64,000 bases of DNA from Kudoa neothunni (lineage: Eukaryota > Cnidaria), in contig OZ199839.1 in assembly GCA_964304625.1 (NCBI GenBank), forward strand, positions 6,820,001-6,884,000, in the 5' to 3' direction. Positions 12,498-25,003 of this stretch are shown here, piece after piece; position 1 is the first letter of the stretch; each line of letters starts with the position of its first letter. Both the position numbers and the translations under genes were made by a program. The notes under the pieces were generated by a model, which saw nothing but the letters and a program-made list of their open reading frames with translations, searched no databases and was not told the DNA's origin.

Positions 12498-15370
12498 TTA
12501 GTTTTTATTCTTCCAATATCCAAAATAGAATCCAGCACCGAGGATAATGATCAATACTGGAACAATCACCCCAACAATTCTATAATGAATAATTAACATA
12601 ATACATTTTAAATTAGATACATTGTATTTTTCGACCTAAAATAAGTATAAGAAAACATCCTATTATCGTAATTTACGTGGATTTATTTGATTTTTCACCT
12701 AGATAAAAAATTTAAAATTATTTAATAAAAACTTGACAATTACCTTGTTTGATTTCAGCCGAACCGGAAATATTATTATCTGTACTGTGAAATAAAACCA
12801 ATCGGTAATTGGCTGTATCCTCAACATTTTCAATTGTGAATTCCTTGCACAATGGAAACACGGAACAACCTCTATCGCCAATAACCATACATTTTTTAAC
12901 AATTGGTTTAGAAACATCTGTCCAATCTCTTAATTCCCATTTGCATAACGATGTTACTGCTACACCGGTAGGAAGAGTAGTTGATATGTGTAAGGTTTTT
13001 TCGTCTCGTGTAATCACCGAGATTAATTGTTTGGTAATATCTGCAGTAGGTGTAGGGAATGAATCTAAATAATAAATTAATATCAAATATATATATTGAA
13101 AATTTATTACATTTCGATATATCAATGGAAGTTTCTTCAGATCTACCAACAGCTGTCACCAAAACTTTATATTCTTTTTCTGCCTCGTATACTTCATGGA
13201 ATATAATATTTGTGCATAAAGGCGGTTGAGCGCATGAGGGAATAGCGGTGTTTGTTTTAGAAGATGTTTCATCCTTTTGCTGTTGACCCTCAGTTGATCT
13301 AGCTATTAGTATTTTGATGCTGCTTTATTGGGTGAATTCCTATTGTTTATTGATGGAGTTGCGGCTGGGCATTGATATATTAAGTCGAATTCTTCCCCCT
13401 TCTTTACCTTCACTTTGTAATGGCAAACTATTGTAGGATCTGGGGTCGACAATGCACCTATCAACTTAAAACCTTATCCAGAAATTGCGACTGGAGTGTA
13501 AGCACTGACATTGCTAGAAAGAAATTTATTAATTTTAATTTCAAATGTTTGGTTACTTGTTTTTATTTGATGTATTTTTGACCCATAATCTTTATGTGCA
13601 ACAACCTTTAGATCATATTCAGTTCCAGGTGTCAAACCTAGGATATTTTGAGTATCTCTACAATAACCTCTGCATGGGTAGCTATCCTGACACATCGCAC
13701 ACACATAAACATCCTTCCCACGAGGGCTTATATAATAAGCACAAGTAGGGTCTTCTTTTGCACGTGCCCCAGTAACATCTATCGCTTTTATCGATGATGT
13801 TGTTTCAGTCGTTGTTGGGTTTGTTTCCATAAAAGATTTATCTGCGTGTTTTTCTGCCAATAAAAATTCTTTACAAATTTATTTCATAAATTATATACCT
13901 GTACGAATAAATATATGCTCCTTAAAATTTGCAGGTTTACCGCTTGAATTAGATGATGCGATTTCAAGGATATATGGCTTACCATATTGAGTTGCTTAAT
14001 TGTTAAAGGGTCGGCGCAATCTGTATTGCACCCTGTTTCTCCCGAATCATTACATTTGGCTCTCCCAGCAGGATCAGGTACAGGTTTATCGGCTTCATAA
14101 TAAGTTACAGTACAAGATGTGAATACGGTATTTCCTTGTGGCTTAAACAAACCAACATTTAATGTAACTCCAGTTGACGTAAAACCCGATAATAAGGTTC
14201 CACTAGCAGCAGCAGTTTCTGTGACAACTATGAAAAAATTAAAAAATATGTGATATATATCAACTACCAAATTTATCCTGAATATATCCAAGGTAATTTG
14301 TACCAGGTTTTTGCTAATGGTACATGTCTTGTTTGAATCAATATTTGAACCAGAGATTTAGAAGGTTCAAACGCAAGCTCCACATTATTACATGGTGCAT
14401 AACAATCTTTTTGGGCCGAACCACAGTTCGATTTATAATCATTTTTGCTCGTGGCTGAAATTTCTTCAGTGTGATCTCTTATACTGAAGCGGCATATTTC
14501 GAAGGGGAATTTATTTGTAAATTTTAATAAATACTTATTTTTTTCAGCCGAGCTGTAAGTCAAATAATATTGTGGTTTGTAAACATCAAATGTTGTTAAA
14601 GTATATTTATTCTGAAGTTTGTAAAAGAAACTGGGATAGTTTTCACATCTCATTTCATAGTGTGGGATCATTAAATCAAATTCAACTTCATTCGCAGTAT
14701 TTGCATTGGCACAATCATTTCCTTCTGTCCCATCTACGTACTTTACATCCTTGTAAAATATAGGGCATTTAACTCGTTTACATGTTATTGTGCTCAGTTT
14801 CAATTTACGTACATTTGTGGTTATAGTAACTTGTGGATTCACCAATAATGCTATAGAAAATTATATCAACCAGTTTGTATTATTTAATTACGCAATTCTA
14901 ACCCAAACACAGCTCCACCCTGGGTCTTAACTTTGGCCGTATCAACTGTTTCACCAGTGAAAACAACGAAATACTTGGTTCTTGGGGAAAACTTGTCAAA
15001 TTCTAATTTATTGCCATCTCCGTCGCAAGTCCTAACACATTTGCCAGATGCTTTTTCTTGATCATCATTGGGGCATGTACTAATATCTTCCCAATTATTT
15101 TCTAGACCATTAGACTTTCTAATGTAGCATTTTTTTGATTGAGGATAATCATCGCCACGTAATATTAAATTAACCATCAATTTCGTTTGCTCCTTCACAA
15201 GCTTATAAGTCAGTGAGTTTGTATTAGCCGGAGTAGTTTGTGGCTGAACTTGTGAATATATGATAGTAAATTGAGCTATATGATATTTTAAATAAAATTT
15301 CAAGTTCTTTATATTTACAAAAAAGGACAGTATAAATTCCTAGAAAAGAGACCAAATTTTTCATCGTCAT
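12498..15370 (-). pseudogene. FN3-like membrane protein, copy C, frame-disrupted
   Basis: Second full-length copy, about 10.58 kb from copy B, with the same nine exons: 15319-15370, 14892-15275, 14268-14850, 13899-14227, 13557-13853, 13111-13513, 12744-13064, 12677-12698, 12498-12579. All splice sites are conserved. Against copy B it has four single-base indels: one extra G at 14306-14307, one base missing near 13985, one T missing at 13312-13315, and one T missing at 13474-13475. Each shifts the frame and the net effect is minus two. Three are deletions, two of them in short T runs, so assembly error is a real alternative to pseudogenisation. Exons near the 3' end are almost identical to copy B. 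The first two coding units are clearly diverged, including amino-acid changes around the cysteines of the first repeat. Confidence 0.7.
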
Positions 15371-16875
15371 TTGTGTACTATATAATATCGATAGCTTTCG
15401 TTCAAATGTAAAAATAAAAATCCTATTGGTATACAATTTACGTATACAGGATTAGTAACTCGGTGTATAACTTAGTAATTATCAATATGATGGATATTGG
15501 TTTAAAATTAGAATAAATTTAATAATAATAATAATAATACGTTAATTTATTTTCTTTCAAGTACAAGAAGAAAGTTGATGTAATTTGATTTTTGAACTAT
15601 TGAAATAATTTATATATATATATAGACTTAAGTAGATTTTTATATTGTAGAACTACCTTTAGCGAACACAGTAATGCCCGTTTTTAGTTTATAAATTATA
15701 ATAACAAGCAGAAATAATCCTAGATTTTGTTTCGTTTACGAATTTAAGTGAGTAATCTTCATTATAAAGTTTACCTTTATTTTGTGAATAAAATTTAATT
15801 ATAATGATTTAGATTTGGGCAGTATTTCTTAATCATAAAATATAATGAATTAATTATTTTAGTCTAGTTAAAAATATATTTCTCAAGTCGGATGTCAATT
15901 TTTTCTTATTAAGGGATCAAAATATTTTAATATATTTTTGAATTGATTTATATTTATATTAATTAGCATGAACCAAATATTATATGAATTTAACATTATA
16001 TAATTATTCATTAATTTAAGACAATACGTAACTGCAAAATTATTTAATTTATTGCAAAAAATATAATTTAATCTAATAAATACGTCCTAAATAATTTTGG
16101 ATAAGTTTGATTTTAGAATACTTTTTTTCTCGATTCAGTTTGATTTCAATATATTATAATTTATTAAAATTAATTCATGTACAATATACAATGATGACTA
16201 ATTAAATCAATAATTCGATTAATTTTAAAACTTTAGAGTAAAAATTTATTTAAAGATTAACTATAATTAATAATACATTGATATAGTTTTCAGGTTGTGT
16301 TACATAAAAGTTGAGTGAATGAAATAAATAATAATACACTAAAACAGCACAGAGCAGTTTTAATGTCTACCTTTAAGAAAAGTTAAATGACGTTAAACTA
16401 AATACTGCTTTAATACAATAATTTTTATGATATTCCTTAGTTTTCAATCCTACTTCTTCAAAATAACCGGTTCCTGTAAAAATTGAGCTATTAGTCCAAT
16501 CTGATATAATTTAATCGTTGAATTTCAAAATAAAAATTTACAATATTTTTCATTAACATCACTTATTTTTTTACCTAAATAGTTCTAGCTATAGCAATAA
16601 TTCATGATTACCGATTTTGAACTGTTAAACTCAATTAATTAATAAAAATAATTAATAGCAGAAAGTTAAAATAAAATCCTCAAAAAAGATTTTTAATAAT
16701 CAAAAATTTATTTTTAATTATTCCAATGAATAAAATGATGTAGATATTTATATTGACTAAAATTATATTAATTGAAACTCTAACAAATTCATTAATATAT
16801 AAATTAAATCAACGTATATACAGAATATTACCGACATTTTCATGAAGAAATTTCCACCTTTCACTTAATATTATT
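15371..16875. repeat. Array-edge spacer, upstream of copy C
   Basis: Upstream flank of copy C followed by a diverged spacer copy: 16080-16870 matches 640-1470. Homology stops abruptly near 16870, within the region that would precede the 3' end of a fourth copy. This is the right boundary of the duplicated array. There is no gene. Confidence 0.65.
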
Positions 16876-18324
16876 CTCATTACAAAATTTACGAGTTTAG
16901 ATTAGTAAAATACACTTGTTAATATCGATAATTTTTTAAAGTTTACCGATCCATTAAATTTATATATTAAAGATAACATCGAATCAATATTTAAACCTTT
17001 CTAGTAACATATAAAATATGAACAACTTAAAAAATAATTATAGAAGTACAAACAATTTCGGTAGAATTTACGATCATTGTGTCACTTTGTACAGTAGGTG
17101 ACCACTCGTTCGTAATCCCCACGTGGATTGATAAATTGTAGGAAAAACTGGTCACCTGACTAATTTTTCGTACTTTTGGCGCATGCGTGCATATAATATT
17201 TTATTATAGAATAAATGTAACAAATCACAATATTGATTAAACTTGTATTATTTTGGTTTTAATAGTTAATACTTTTTTATATTTTTAGCATGCAATCCAA
17301 CCTCGAACAAAATAATAATTTAGTTCTAATTAGGATACCGTGCATCGTTGGAATAATGGATAACATAGAGTGGCGAACGGTAGTCGTCATAGCACTCCTA
17401 TATGACAAAGAATTAAAATACATGAGTATTTTAATATTTGTCTCATATATTTCTGTAAATTATATGATTTTTTCCATCTCTCATTTTTCTGTAAGTACGA
17501 AAAAATGGTAGCCATAAAAAACGCGTAAAAAATAATCAAAATTAATCAAATTAGAAAAAATTTTCATTCATTTGATACATTCTATTATAAATTAATATTA
17601 TATATCTTTATAAAAAATTAACGAAGCCTAAATCATTTATCAGTTAAAAATACGAATGAGTCGACCGTAGGAAAAAATGACTCCCCACTGTAATAGACTA
17701 TAACGAGAATAAAACTACGTAATAATCAATTAATCCTATTAGTATTATAATTATGGTTATCGCCCGGGGAGCGAGTGACTCGTCATTAACATGAATTTTT
17801 TAGTATTGTAAATTAATTTTTTTTCCATCGCTCTCAACATCCAGCACAATCTAATTCGAATTTAATCTAATCCTTATAAAGTTAAAGTAGAACGTGTGGT
17901 CTATTTCAACGTTGATTTTAAGTGTACTAAGTTCACCGATTAAAATTTAATAAACTAGGCGAAATTTAATGCGATAATACGAATTTAAAAGATTGATCTA
18001 TCTAAGGACATGCTTTTTATTATAGCGATAGTCGCCTCTAATCCATCTAGAATACCGGTAGAACTCGCATACCGATATACGGCGAGATATTGGTCACTTG
18101 ATATTGACTAAAATATTATCTACGATTGTCATCATATCGATCCTGGAATAATAATTGATAAACAAGCAACATTGAGAATTAAGCGCTTGGTCATTTAATG
18201 AGCTTAAATTTTATATTATTATATCGGAAAATTTCGCATTGTTATTTGTTTGAGCCATTGTTGGTTGGTCGTCACATTTTTATGGATCAATTAAAACTGG
18301 GCGACAACGATATAAAATCGAGAA
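16876..18324. other. Intergenic, no convincing gene
   Basis: It contains a short open frame at 17290-17511 of unknown meaning, preceded by an acceptor-like TTTTTAG. An inverted pair AGGTGACC/GGTCACCT is present at about 17097-17105 and 17149-17157. I cannot assign a gene here. Confidence 0.4.
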
Positions 18325-19582
18325 ATGAATAATTCAAAATTAACATCAGATAATGACCTAGACAAATGGTTAATTAAGGATTGTGTGGGGTTCACCTTTG
18401 TCACAGTCCACCCATATGTTGATGCTTTACGGCATAGGATGCATGTTTTATTTTCATCTATTGCCATTGGATGCCAATATGATGAATGTGCTGTTTTTTG
18501 TGTTTGTTATTTGTGGTGTATACGTTTGGTGTTTTGAGTCATCGAAAGGCGATGATAACAAACCCAGTAGATTTTTCTCTCGTTTATCTATTTGTATCCT
18601 GATTAAAGGGAGCATTGCCGATGAACACGTTCAATTTGAATGATTATTCACCCTCAAATATTCCTAAATTTTTGCTCGAAGTGTAGCTGTGTAAAAAATA
18701 CCTCATAGTCATCATTGCCGGTAAATTTAATTTAATTCATCATTTTTAAATTTCCATTTATAGTGTATGTCAAAGATGTATAAAGTAAAGTTATTTAGTC
18801 GATTTTAGTCAACTAAATTTATTTAATCCATAGAAAGATGGATCATCATTGTCCTTGGTATAATATTTCATAATGGGACGTTTTAAAATTTGAAATTATC
18901 ACATTTTAGGATAAATAATTGTGTTGGGGAAAATAATTTGAATTTTTCCTTCTTTTTTGTGTAATTTATTTGCTACCATGACAAATAACTATTTACAACA
19001 ACGACAATAATTAATATTATTATTATTATAAATAAATTATTAATACGATATTGTTTAGTTGTATATTTTTTCTAATGTCCGTAACAAACACTAACCTATT
19101 TGACAATCAAACTTGTCACTATTTCTGAACTCGAAACAGGTGGCCGCTAAGATAAAGAACACATTTTAATTTTTTATCGTAGATTCAGTCAGTATTGATC
19201 CAAAGTCGATTATTTGTACATGTATATTGGCCGTAGAAGCCTTTGTATTCGCATTTTTTACATTGATGATGATCATAACACAGTTAATTAATGTTTTTCA
19301 AAAATACCACGGTATGTAGTTGAATGAGAATTTATTGATAAAGTCTCGTTCATATTTAGTCGATTGGAAAGTTGAAAAAAGAATATTTTATTCGTGGCAA
19401 TAAAACAAAGTAACCAATTACTATTCGCAATTAATCGTTAGACCTTCTATTATATTATATTTTTTAGATTTCAAAAACTAACGGACCTTTTCGGGGAACC
19501 AATTTCTTACAGATGGTTACTGCCTGTTGATCCCCCAACATCAACCAAATATAACCAACACATTTCCCCGCTAACTGTGTAA
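18325..19582 (+). CDS. DHHC-type palmitoyltransferase, frame-disrupted as given
   Basis: S-palmitoyltransferase of the ZDHHC family (closest in style to ZDHHC3/7), which transfers palmitate to cysteines of membrane-associated proteins. Exons: 18325-18566, 18609-18720, 18764-18784 (21 nt), 18834-18857 (24 nt), 18910 to about 19000, one or more unresolved exons, 19183-19311, 19360-19409, 19468-19582. Visible in order: KWLIKDCVG at the N terminus, two membrane segments, HRKAMITNP, SHHCRVCQRCIKK, then MDHHCPW and INNCVGENN across the next intron, a membrane segment ending FAFFTLMMIITQLINVF, KLKKEYFIRG, and the tail DLFGEPISYRWLLP. Splice phases join well. About five single-base excesses (near 18400, 18520, 18680, 18706 and between 19300 and 19365) and one shortage (near 18953) break the frame. 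Exons 1 and 2 are each exactly two bases too long. It is convergent with the CHCHD-like gene. Confidence 0.75.
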
Positions 19583-19678
19583 TTTTGTCGTCCAACCCAT
19601 TATATATTTTTTAATTTTTTTATTGACCAATATTTTACTGTTTCTTTTGCGCATGTGGTATCCTTAAATCCTTACTGT

Positions 19679-19712
19679 TAATTGTTAATTGTTAACTGTT
19701 AACTGATAACTG
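19679..19712. repeat. Short tandem repeat (TTAACTG-like)
   Basis: Four to five imperfect copies of a 7-bp unit (gttaatt/gttaact/gataact) lie in the 217-bp gap between the stops of the two convergent genes. It could fall in the 3' ends of both transcripts. No function can be assigned. Confidence 0.7.
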
Positions 19713-19799
19713 AAGTTAGAGGTGGTGATTATCATTCGCTGCACATAAGACTACTCCAATTTCATAACACATTAAAGATATTTTCGAGAGAGATTAAAA

Positions 19800-20325
19800 T
19801 TAATTGAAAGTATATCCTTCATTATTATTTGAAGCGATTGATTGGGAACGGATGTATTTTGGTTCGAGGATCCTTGAGGCGTGTTCATTAGCGACACACT
19901 TTGAAAGTGCATCAGCCAACTGTTGACACATGGAACCATCCCCGTACTCTTGTGTGCATTTCACAAAATCTGTGAGTTGAGTCGAGCATGCATTGGCAGC
20001 TGGAGTTGATTGGTTTGTGTTTTGATTATCGGCAGCCATCTCTCGTAGAACTGCATTTTCTCCCCGCCAATCTTCCCATCGAGCTTCCCTACATATTTTT
20101 TTTTTAAATACCAACAATATCATATGGGCTAATACCATCATGTAAAAAGCCCATATTCTGCAAACCGGACAGAATACCACCCATTATCGATGGTTTAGTT
20201 GTGGGAGTTGTTGCGGGAAGTGCTGTATTGTTTTTGGATGATGGTGTGTTCACTGGTGTTGCTTTTTGCAATTTAGGAGTCGATCTGACTCTTCTTGCGC
20301 CCATCCCACCTCTACGTCTTGCCAT
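19800..20325 (-). CDS. CHCHD2: CHCHD2/CHCHD10-like twin CX9C mitochondrial protein
   Basis: Two exons, 20136-20325 and 19800-20083, with a 52-nt intron (an alternative 28-nt intron using a later donor is also in frame). About 157 residues, close to vertebrate CHCHD2. The N terminus is arginine-rich (MARRRGGMGARR), as expected of a mitochondrial targeting sequence. A Pro/Thr-rich stretch and a short Gly/Ile-rich segment (MGGILSGLQNMG) follow. The C-terminal part has two CX9C motifs, C-STQLTDFVK-C and C-QQLADALSK-C, which form the disulfide-linked helical hairpin of CHCH proteins of the intermembrane space. The family takes part in cristae and respiratory-chain maintenance. The glycine-rich hydrophobic middle is shorter than usual. 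The intron contains an A10 run, so a sequencing slip could alter the acceptor choice. Confidence 0.7.
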
Positions 20326-21856
20326 TTTTCAACCTTATCTTAACGCAGGCGTATTTTAATCCTTTATCAAAAACAAATTTATTTGAAGTTTGTAATTTTT
20401 GATATTTTTTATAATTTGCCGCTTAATTTATTCGGCCGACTTTAAACAATAACATATACTGGAATATATTGTGATTTGAAACAAAAATGTCTTAAGTTGT
20501 AAATAATCGGTAGCTTAACGAAAATTGTCGGAAATTCAAAAAAGATTAGACCATTCTAATCTCATGAACTTTTATAGAACCTGTGAGTGTATTTTTCGAT
20601 TGTTCAATAGTAACAGCTTACGTATAGAATATTTCATGTGGAAAATATGTGTTATTATTTATCTAGTCGTAATATACAATAAGGGAATTGATGAATTATC
20701 GTTATTTCAATTCAGATGAGAAGTGTGTTCAATGCTTCAATACTATTTACTCTAACAACTTTAAATGCAATTTTTTACGTTGGTGGGAATTGATTTAGCT
20801 TGCATATTGATCGGGCCGAGAGGATTAATTAATTAATCCGCTCAACTATAATTCACACAGATATATTGACATTGAGTTCGAAAGTTTATTAAAAATATTA
20901 AATTAAATTATTATTGTTATTTAATATTGTTAATTATTATTGTTAATTATTACAATTATTATTTATTATTATGGGTAGGTCGTTGACGTAATGATTTTTT
21001 GGAATAGAGAAGTTAACTTTGTGATAGAGAGGATCTCAATTTTAGTAAGGATTCTAAATGAACCAGTAATCATTAATATGAATTTTCTAGTAATAATAAA
21101 ATATTTTATGATTAAAGAATTAATGGATTTATAGTTTCGAAGATAAATTGAAATTTGTGTAATATCATGATATCATGATGCAAGATACTTATAAAATTGT
21201 TTTATAGCGAATAAAAATTAAATTATAAGTATTATGGCTAAATTTTTACGGATAGATAAAGTCGATAATAAAAGTGAAATTTAAGATTTAGCAATAAAAA
21301 GTCGATTACACTTTTTGAATATAATATTTTAAATAAACTTATTTGTAAAATTGTGTAATTACACATTGGGCAGCTTAAATATCTAATGTTACTTTCGTTG
21401 TTGCTTAACTAATGAAAAAAAAATTGAATAAAAAATGAGCTGGTTTAATTCCGTGTGTCAGTTTAAATGTAAACCATTCTTTGAACTAACCATAAATTCT
21501 TACATTATCTGTAATGCTTTCGTAATAGAATATATTATTTACAAAAAATAAAACTTATTAAAATAGCTGATGGGTTATATTAGGTATCGCTAACCAATTA
21601 TTACACTAGAAATCTTCATACTGGTATATTTATTAGCCTTTGACTGAAATAACACTCAACTATTATATATTTATAGAAAATGGCTATCGACATGATAAAT
21701 AATATTTCGGTGAAACTAGTTGTAACTATATTTAAATATTCCTGATACTTATGAGCGAATCGGTGGACCAGAATTAATTAAATATAACAGATTTATAAAA
21801 AATAAATCTGTATATGACGTTTGAGGAGATTTTGGGATTAAACAATTAGAAGAGGT
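20326..21856. other. Intergenic, AT-rich
   Basis: Upstream region of the CHCHD-like gene. A 64-codon open frame at 20525-20719 has no recognisable motif. TTATT-type simple sequence is present at about 20905-20970. No other feature is seen. Confidence 0.4.
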
Positions 21857-22099
21857 GACGGACACGGTAAAATCTTATCCTAAATGGAATGTATTATGTA
21901 TGTATTATGTATGTGTATAATATAAATTTTTAATTTTAAAAACTCTTACTAAAATGCTTTCTAAAGATATAATTTTTTTAGAATCTGCCGTATTTGATTA
22001 TTTCTGGCTATTAAGAGAAAAGCGGTGCACGGGATATAACAAGGTGTAAGCTAAACTAGCGTCATCAAAATATTATTTACCGGACCAATAGCCAATTCC
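21857..22099. mobile_element. MITE-like element, TATTGG family
   Basis: A non-coding segment of about 240 bp. Its right end (ACCGGACCAATAGCCAATTCC, 22079-22099) and left segment (ACGGTAAAATCTTATCCTAA, near 21864) match the ends of the element at 26173-26322 in the same arrangement. Both share the AAATATTATTTACCG inner motif on the right. It is a non-autonomous DNA transposon by inference. The left terminus is decayed. Confidence 0.5.
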
Positions 22100-23610
22100 T
22101 AAAAATTCTCATTACTTGAATGTACAGGTGTTTTAGAATTGTAATTTAACGTGTCAACAGGCCTCGAGTTTTTGATATGAATATCTTATAGGATTCTGAT
22201 ATTCCTCTGAGAATCCAGATATCTAGAATGCGTATTGTGAAATACTTGGATATATCAAATTATACCTCAATATATATAATGAAAACGTAATAATATATTA
22301 CAATTTTTAAATAAAATAATTTTTTTTTAAATAAGGTAAATTATAGATCCTAATTATTTTCTGTTATTTTACACTTTAAATAGAAAGATAATCAACAAAA
22401 ATAATTTTAAATTATATAATTAATTACTTTAATACATCTAATTTAGATATTTCAATACTCTTACTCCCGTATTCTTAATAATTCATTATAAATATGATAT
22501 TAGATTTTAAGATAAACAATTATATTTGTAACAATACTACGCGTACATTAAACAGGGAGCGGCGGCTCCGTTGAACCACTAATAACCTATATAGTATTGA
22601 GTCATATTGGTACATTTATTCAGTGAGTATCTATTCGCTATAATATTAAATATAAATAATAATTATAAACTAAATAGTAAAATTAGTTTTTCAAAATTAA
22701 AATAATAATTTCTTGACACACCACAATTAGTTGCATCGCCCAAAATTTTTATCTATTTTAGTATTATAAATGTCGTTTTTATCCAGCTTCGATATATATC
22801 GGAATCATAATTATATAGTCAAAGAATATTACAACAAAATTCAATTGAATGTCGAACTGATTGTAGATATTAGAAAACAATCGTCTAAATATATCCTTTT
22901 AATACAGAAAAGGAGAGCCACTTAAAATTCTTACCTCTAGCTTCTAAAATTAATGTCATACCAAGATTCTTTATCGAGAAAATTGTAAGAGCAGTTATGT
23001 TTATGCTCTCATTTTTAGGGCCCATGTTTTAACACTGTCTCATAATTTAAAGCCGCTTTTAGACAAATTAATATTTTTTAGAATATATACAAAGTTCTAT
23101 ATTACAAAATTACAGGTTGTTTTAGTATTCATTTAAGTCTGATTTATTTTTTGAAAATGATTATTATTTTTTTTTAATTATTATTATGCAAATATATCAC
23201 TCATAGGATTAATTCAATATATTAATAGTGTTACTGTGAATGAAACACCTAATCGTTTAGAAATACGTATCTTACCGAAAAATTATTTTCTAAAAAATTA
23301 ATTATATCCCATATATTTATAGGTTTTAAAGAATTTCAACAATAAGTAATATAACTATAGTTCTGATTTAATAATTGAAATTTATGATTTATAGTAAATT
23401 GATAGGTATTTTTAATTACTGATTTAGTTTTTATATTAAGTTTCTTATATTTTTAAACAAATAATAAAAATAATTTAACACAGTCATAAGACTATCGTAT
23501 AATTTAAATTTCCAAATATTATATTCAACATCAATAAATTTTTCCTAGCACAACATTCAATCATGTGTTAACTAATTAATTTTTCCTAGCACAACATAAA
23601 GATTTTACAA
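22100..23610. other. Intergenic, AT-rich, no gene seen
   Basis: Runs of low-complexity A/T sequence. Two 14-bp copies of a TTTTTCCTAGCACAACAT-like word occur at about 23540 and 23580. Nothing coding is visible. Confidence 0.4.
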
Positions 23611-23620
23611 TAATCATATT
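23611..23620 (+). promoter_or_regulatory. TAATCATATT promoter word, SAPLIP copy 1
   Basis: The same word precedes SAPLIP copies 2, 3, 4 and 7. Here it lies 78 bases before the only usable ATG. Confidence 0.45.
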
Positions 23621-23688
23621 AAGTTGAACGGGGATAAAATTGAGTTAATCTTCTGCCAGTCGTCTAATTAGGATTTGTGGATCGTCTG

Positions 23689-24190
23689 ATGTTTCTTTTA
23701 TCATTAATTTTTCTATTTATTGGTATGTAAATTAGAGAATATGGAAGTTTTTTTGTACAAAAATTCGAGGTTTCCTCATGGTCAATGGCACACCCTATTC
23801 TTCCATTGGATATAAGTGAAAAATTAACTGAACCGGATTCTCTAACAAATGTACACATGATTACAGAGTGCAGAAAAAAGAGTGGTGTAATATGTGAAAT
23901 CTGCACAGTATATGGGAAATACAAATTTTTTATTCTTAATTCTTCCTGCTCATAGAAAGCAGAAGAAATCATGGAAATTATCTAAAAAGTTAGGACCTAT
24001 GGAGGAAAATTTTGTCATTATGCACATTCGCAGGACCACACACACCATTGGTATGCATAACAGTTGTGTTTGGTGTATATTAATTGGTTGTAGTGCTTGG
24101 TTATAGTTGAAATAGCTATCAAAGCAACTAGAAAATTGAAAAAATTTTACTTCGACCGAAGACTTCTGTCATCATTTTTGCCCAAAATAA
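23689..24190 (+). pseudogene. SAPLIP-like secreted protein, copy 1, frame-disrupted
   Basis: First member of the tandem array. The exon pattern is the family's: 23689-23722, 23770-23907, 23956-24050, 24094-24190. The leader encodes a hydrophobic stretch (MFLLSLIFLFI). Exon 2 ends in a C-x2-C motif (VICEIC) directly at the donor, as in all other copies. Exon 3 has the LC motif, and exon 4 starts with C and ends FCHHFC before the stop. All six family cysteines are present, but no single frame reads through. Exon 2 is 138 nt (family 137), exon 4 is 97 nt (96) and exon 3 is 95 nt (96), with two internal frame switches. It is either a decayed gene or unpolished sequence. The leader is 12 nt shorter than in its neighbours, so the original start may be lost. 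Confidence 0.6.
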
Positions 24191-24941
24191 ATCTATAAAA
24201 ATATTTTAAATGAATATAGATTAACTTATTAAATTTCTCTAATAGAATATACGTATTAAAATCATTTTCAATAGATTTCTTTTTCGAGGAGAGTTTAACT
24301 ATAAGTTACTATAACGTGTAGTGTAGTTAGAATATGAGCTAATTTAACTCAAGTAGATATGTATAAAATGAAATTATGGATTTTTTTTAAGTCAGAGCAA
24401 ACAATATTCATACTTGGGGGTCAGCGAGCGAACAAGACCATTTTATTGTGTTTATCGTAAAGACTATACAGAATATCAACAATGCTAGATGTTCAGCATC
24501 TCCAAATATAATTAGTTAAATATTTAAATAAAACTAATATAATGAGCTTTATGTAGGATCTTAAACACAAATTAAGGATTGAAAGAATCGATATGACGAT
24601 TCAAATAAAATGATTTAGACTCGTATTTTTTTTAAATGATTATCGATAAATTACGAATTATACGATTACTTGGGTGAACAATACAAATTCACTAAGATAT
24701 CTTATATTTATTGTTATTTGATAATATTTTTATTAAATTAATTTTTTCAATTATAATTATTCGTAAAAATATTAATCAAAGAGACAATTATTTTTAGTAG
24801 TCTAAAAAAAATTCAGCAAAAATTAATTTTTTATATGACAATCACAATAACAATATAAAATTCATCGATATTACATTAAATTTTGTTATCTAGAAAATTT
24901 TTTATACAATTGATTATTCCCATGTGATAAGATATTACAAG
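24191..24941. other. Intergenic, AT-rich, no gene seen
   Basis: Spacer between SAPLIP copies 1 and 2. No open frame, repeat or transposon end is recognised. Confidence 0.4.
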
Positions 24942-24958
24942 TAATCATATATAAATAG
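24942..24958 (+). promoter_or_regulatory. TAATCATAT core promoter, SAPLIP copy 2
   Basis: TAATCATATATAAATAG begins exactly 62 bases before the ATG, the same distance as in copies 3 and 4. It includes a TATA-like core. A second shared block, GCCAGTTAATCT, follows about 35 bases later. Confidence 0.6.
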
Positions 24959-25003
24959 AATTAATTTTTTGTTAACTGCCAGTTAATCTGCAACTTTGAG
25001 TCT

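Noticed and set aside
18383-18643. 86-codon hydrophobic open frame taken alone as a small membrane protein or copper transporter fragment
   Set aside because: With its neighbours it resolves as out-of-frame exon 1 of the DHHC palmitoyltransferase, whose HRKAMITNP, SHHC, MDHHCPW and NNCVGENN motifs follow.
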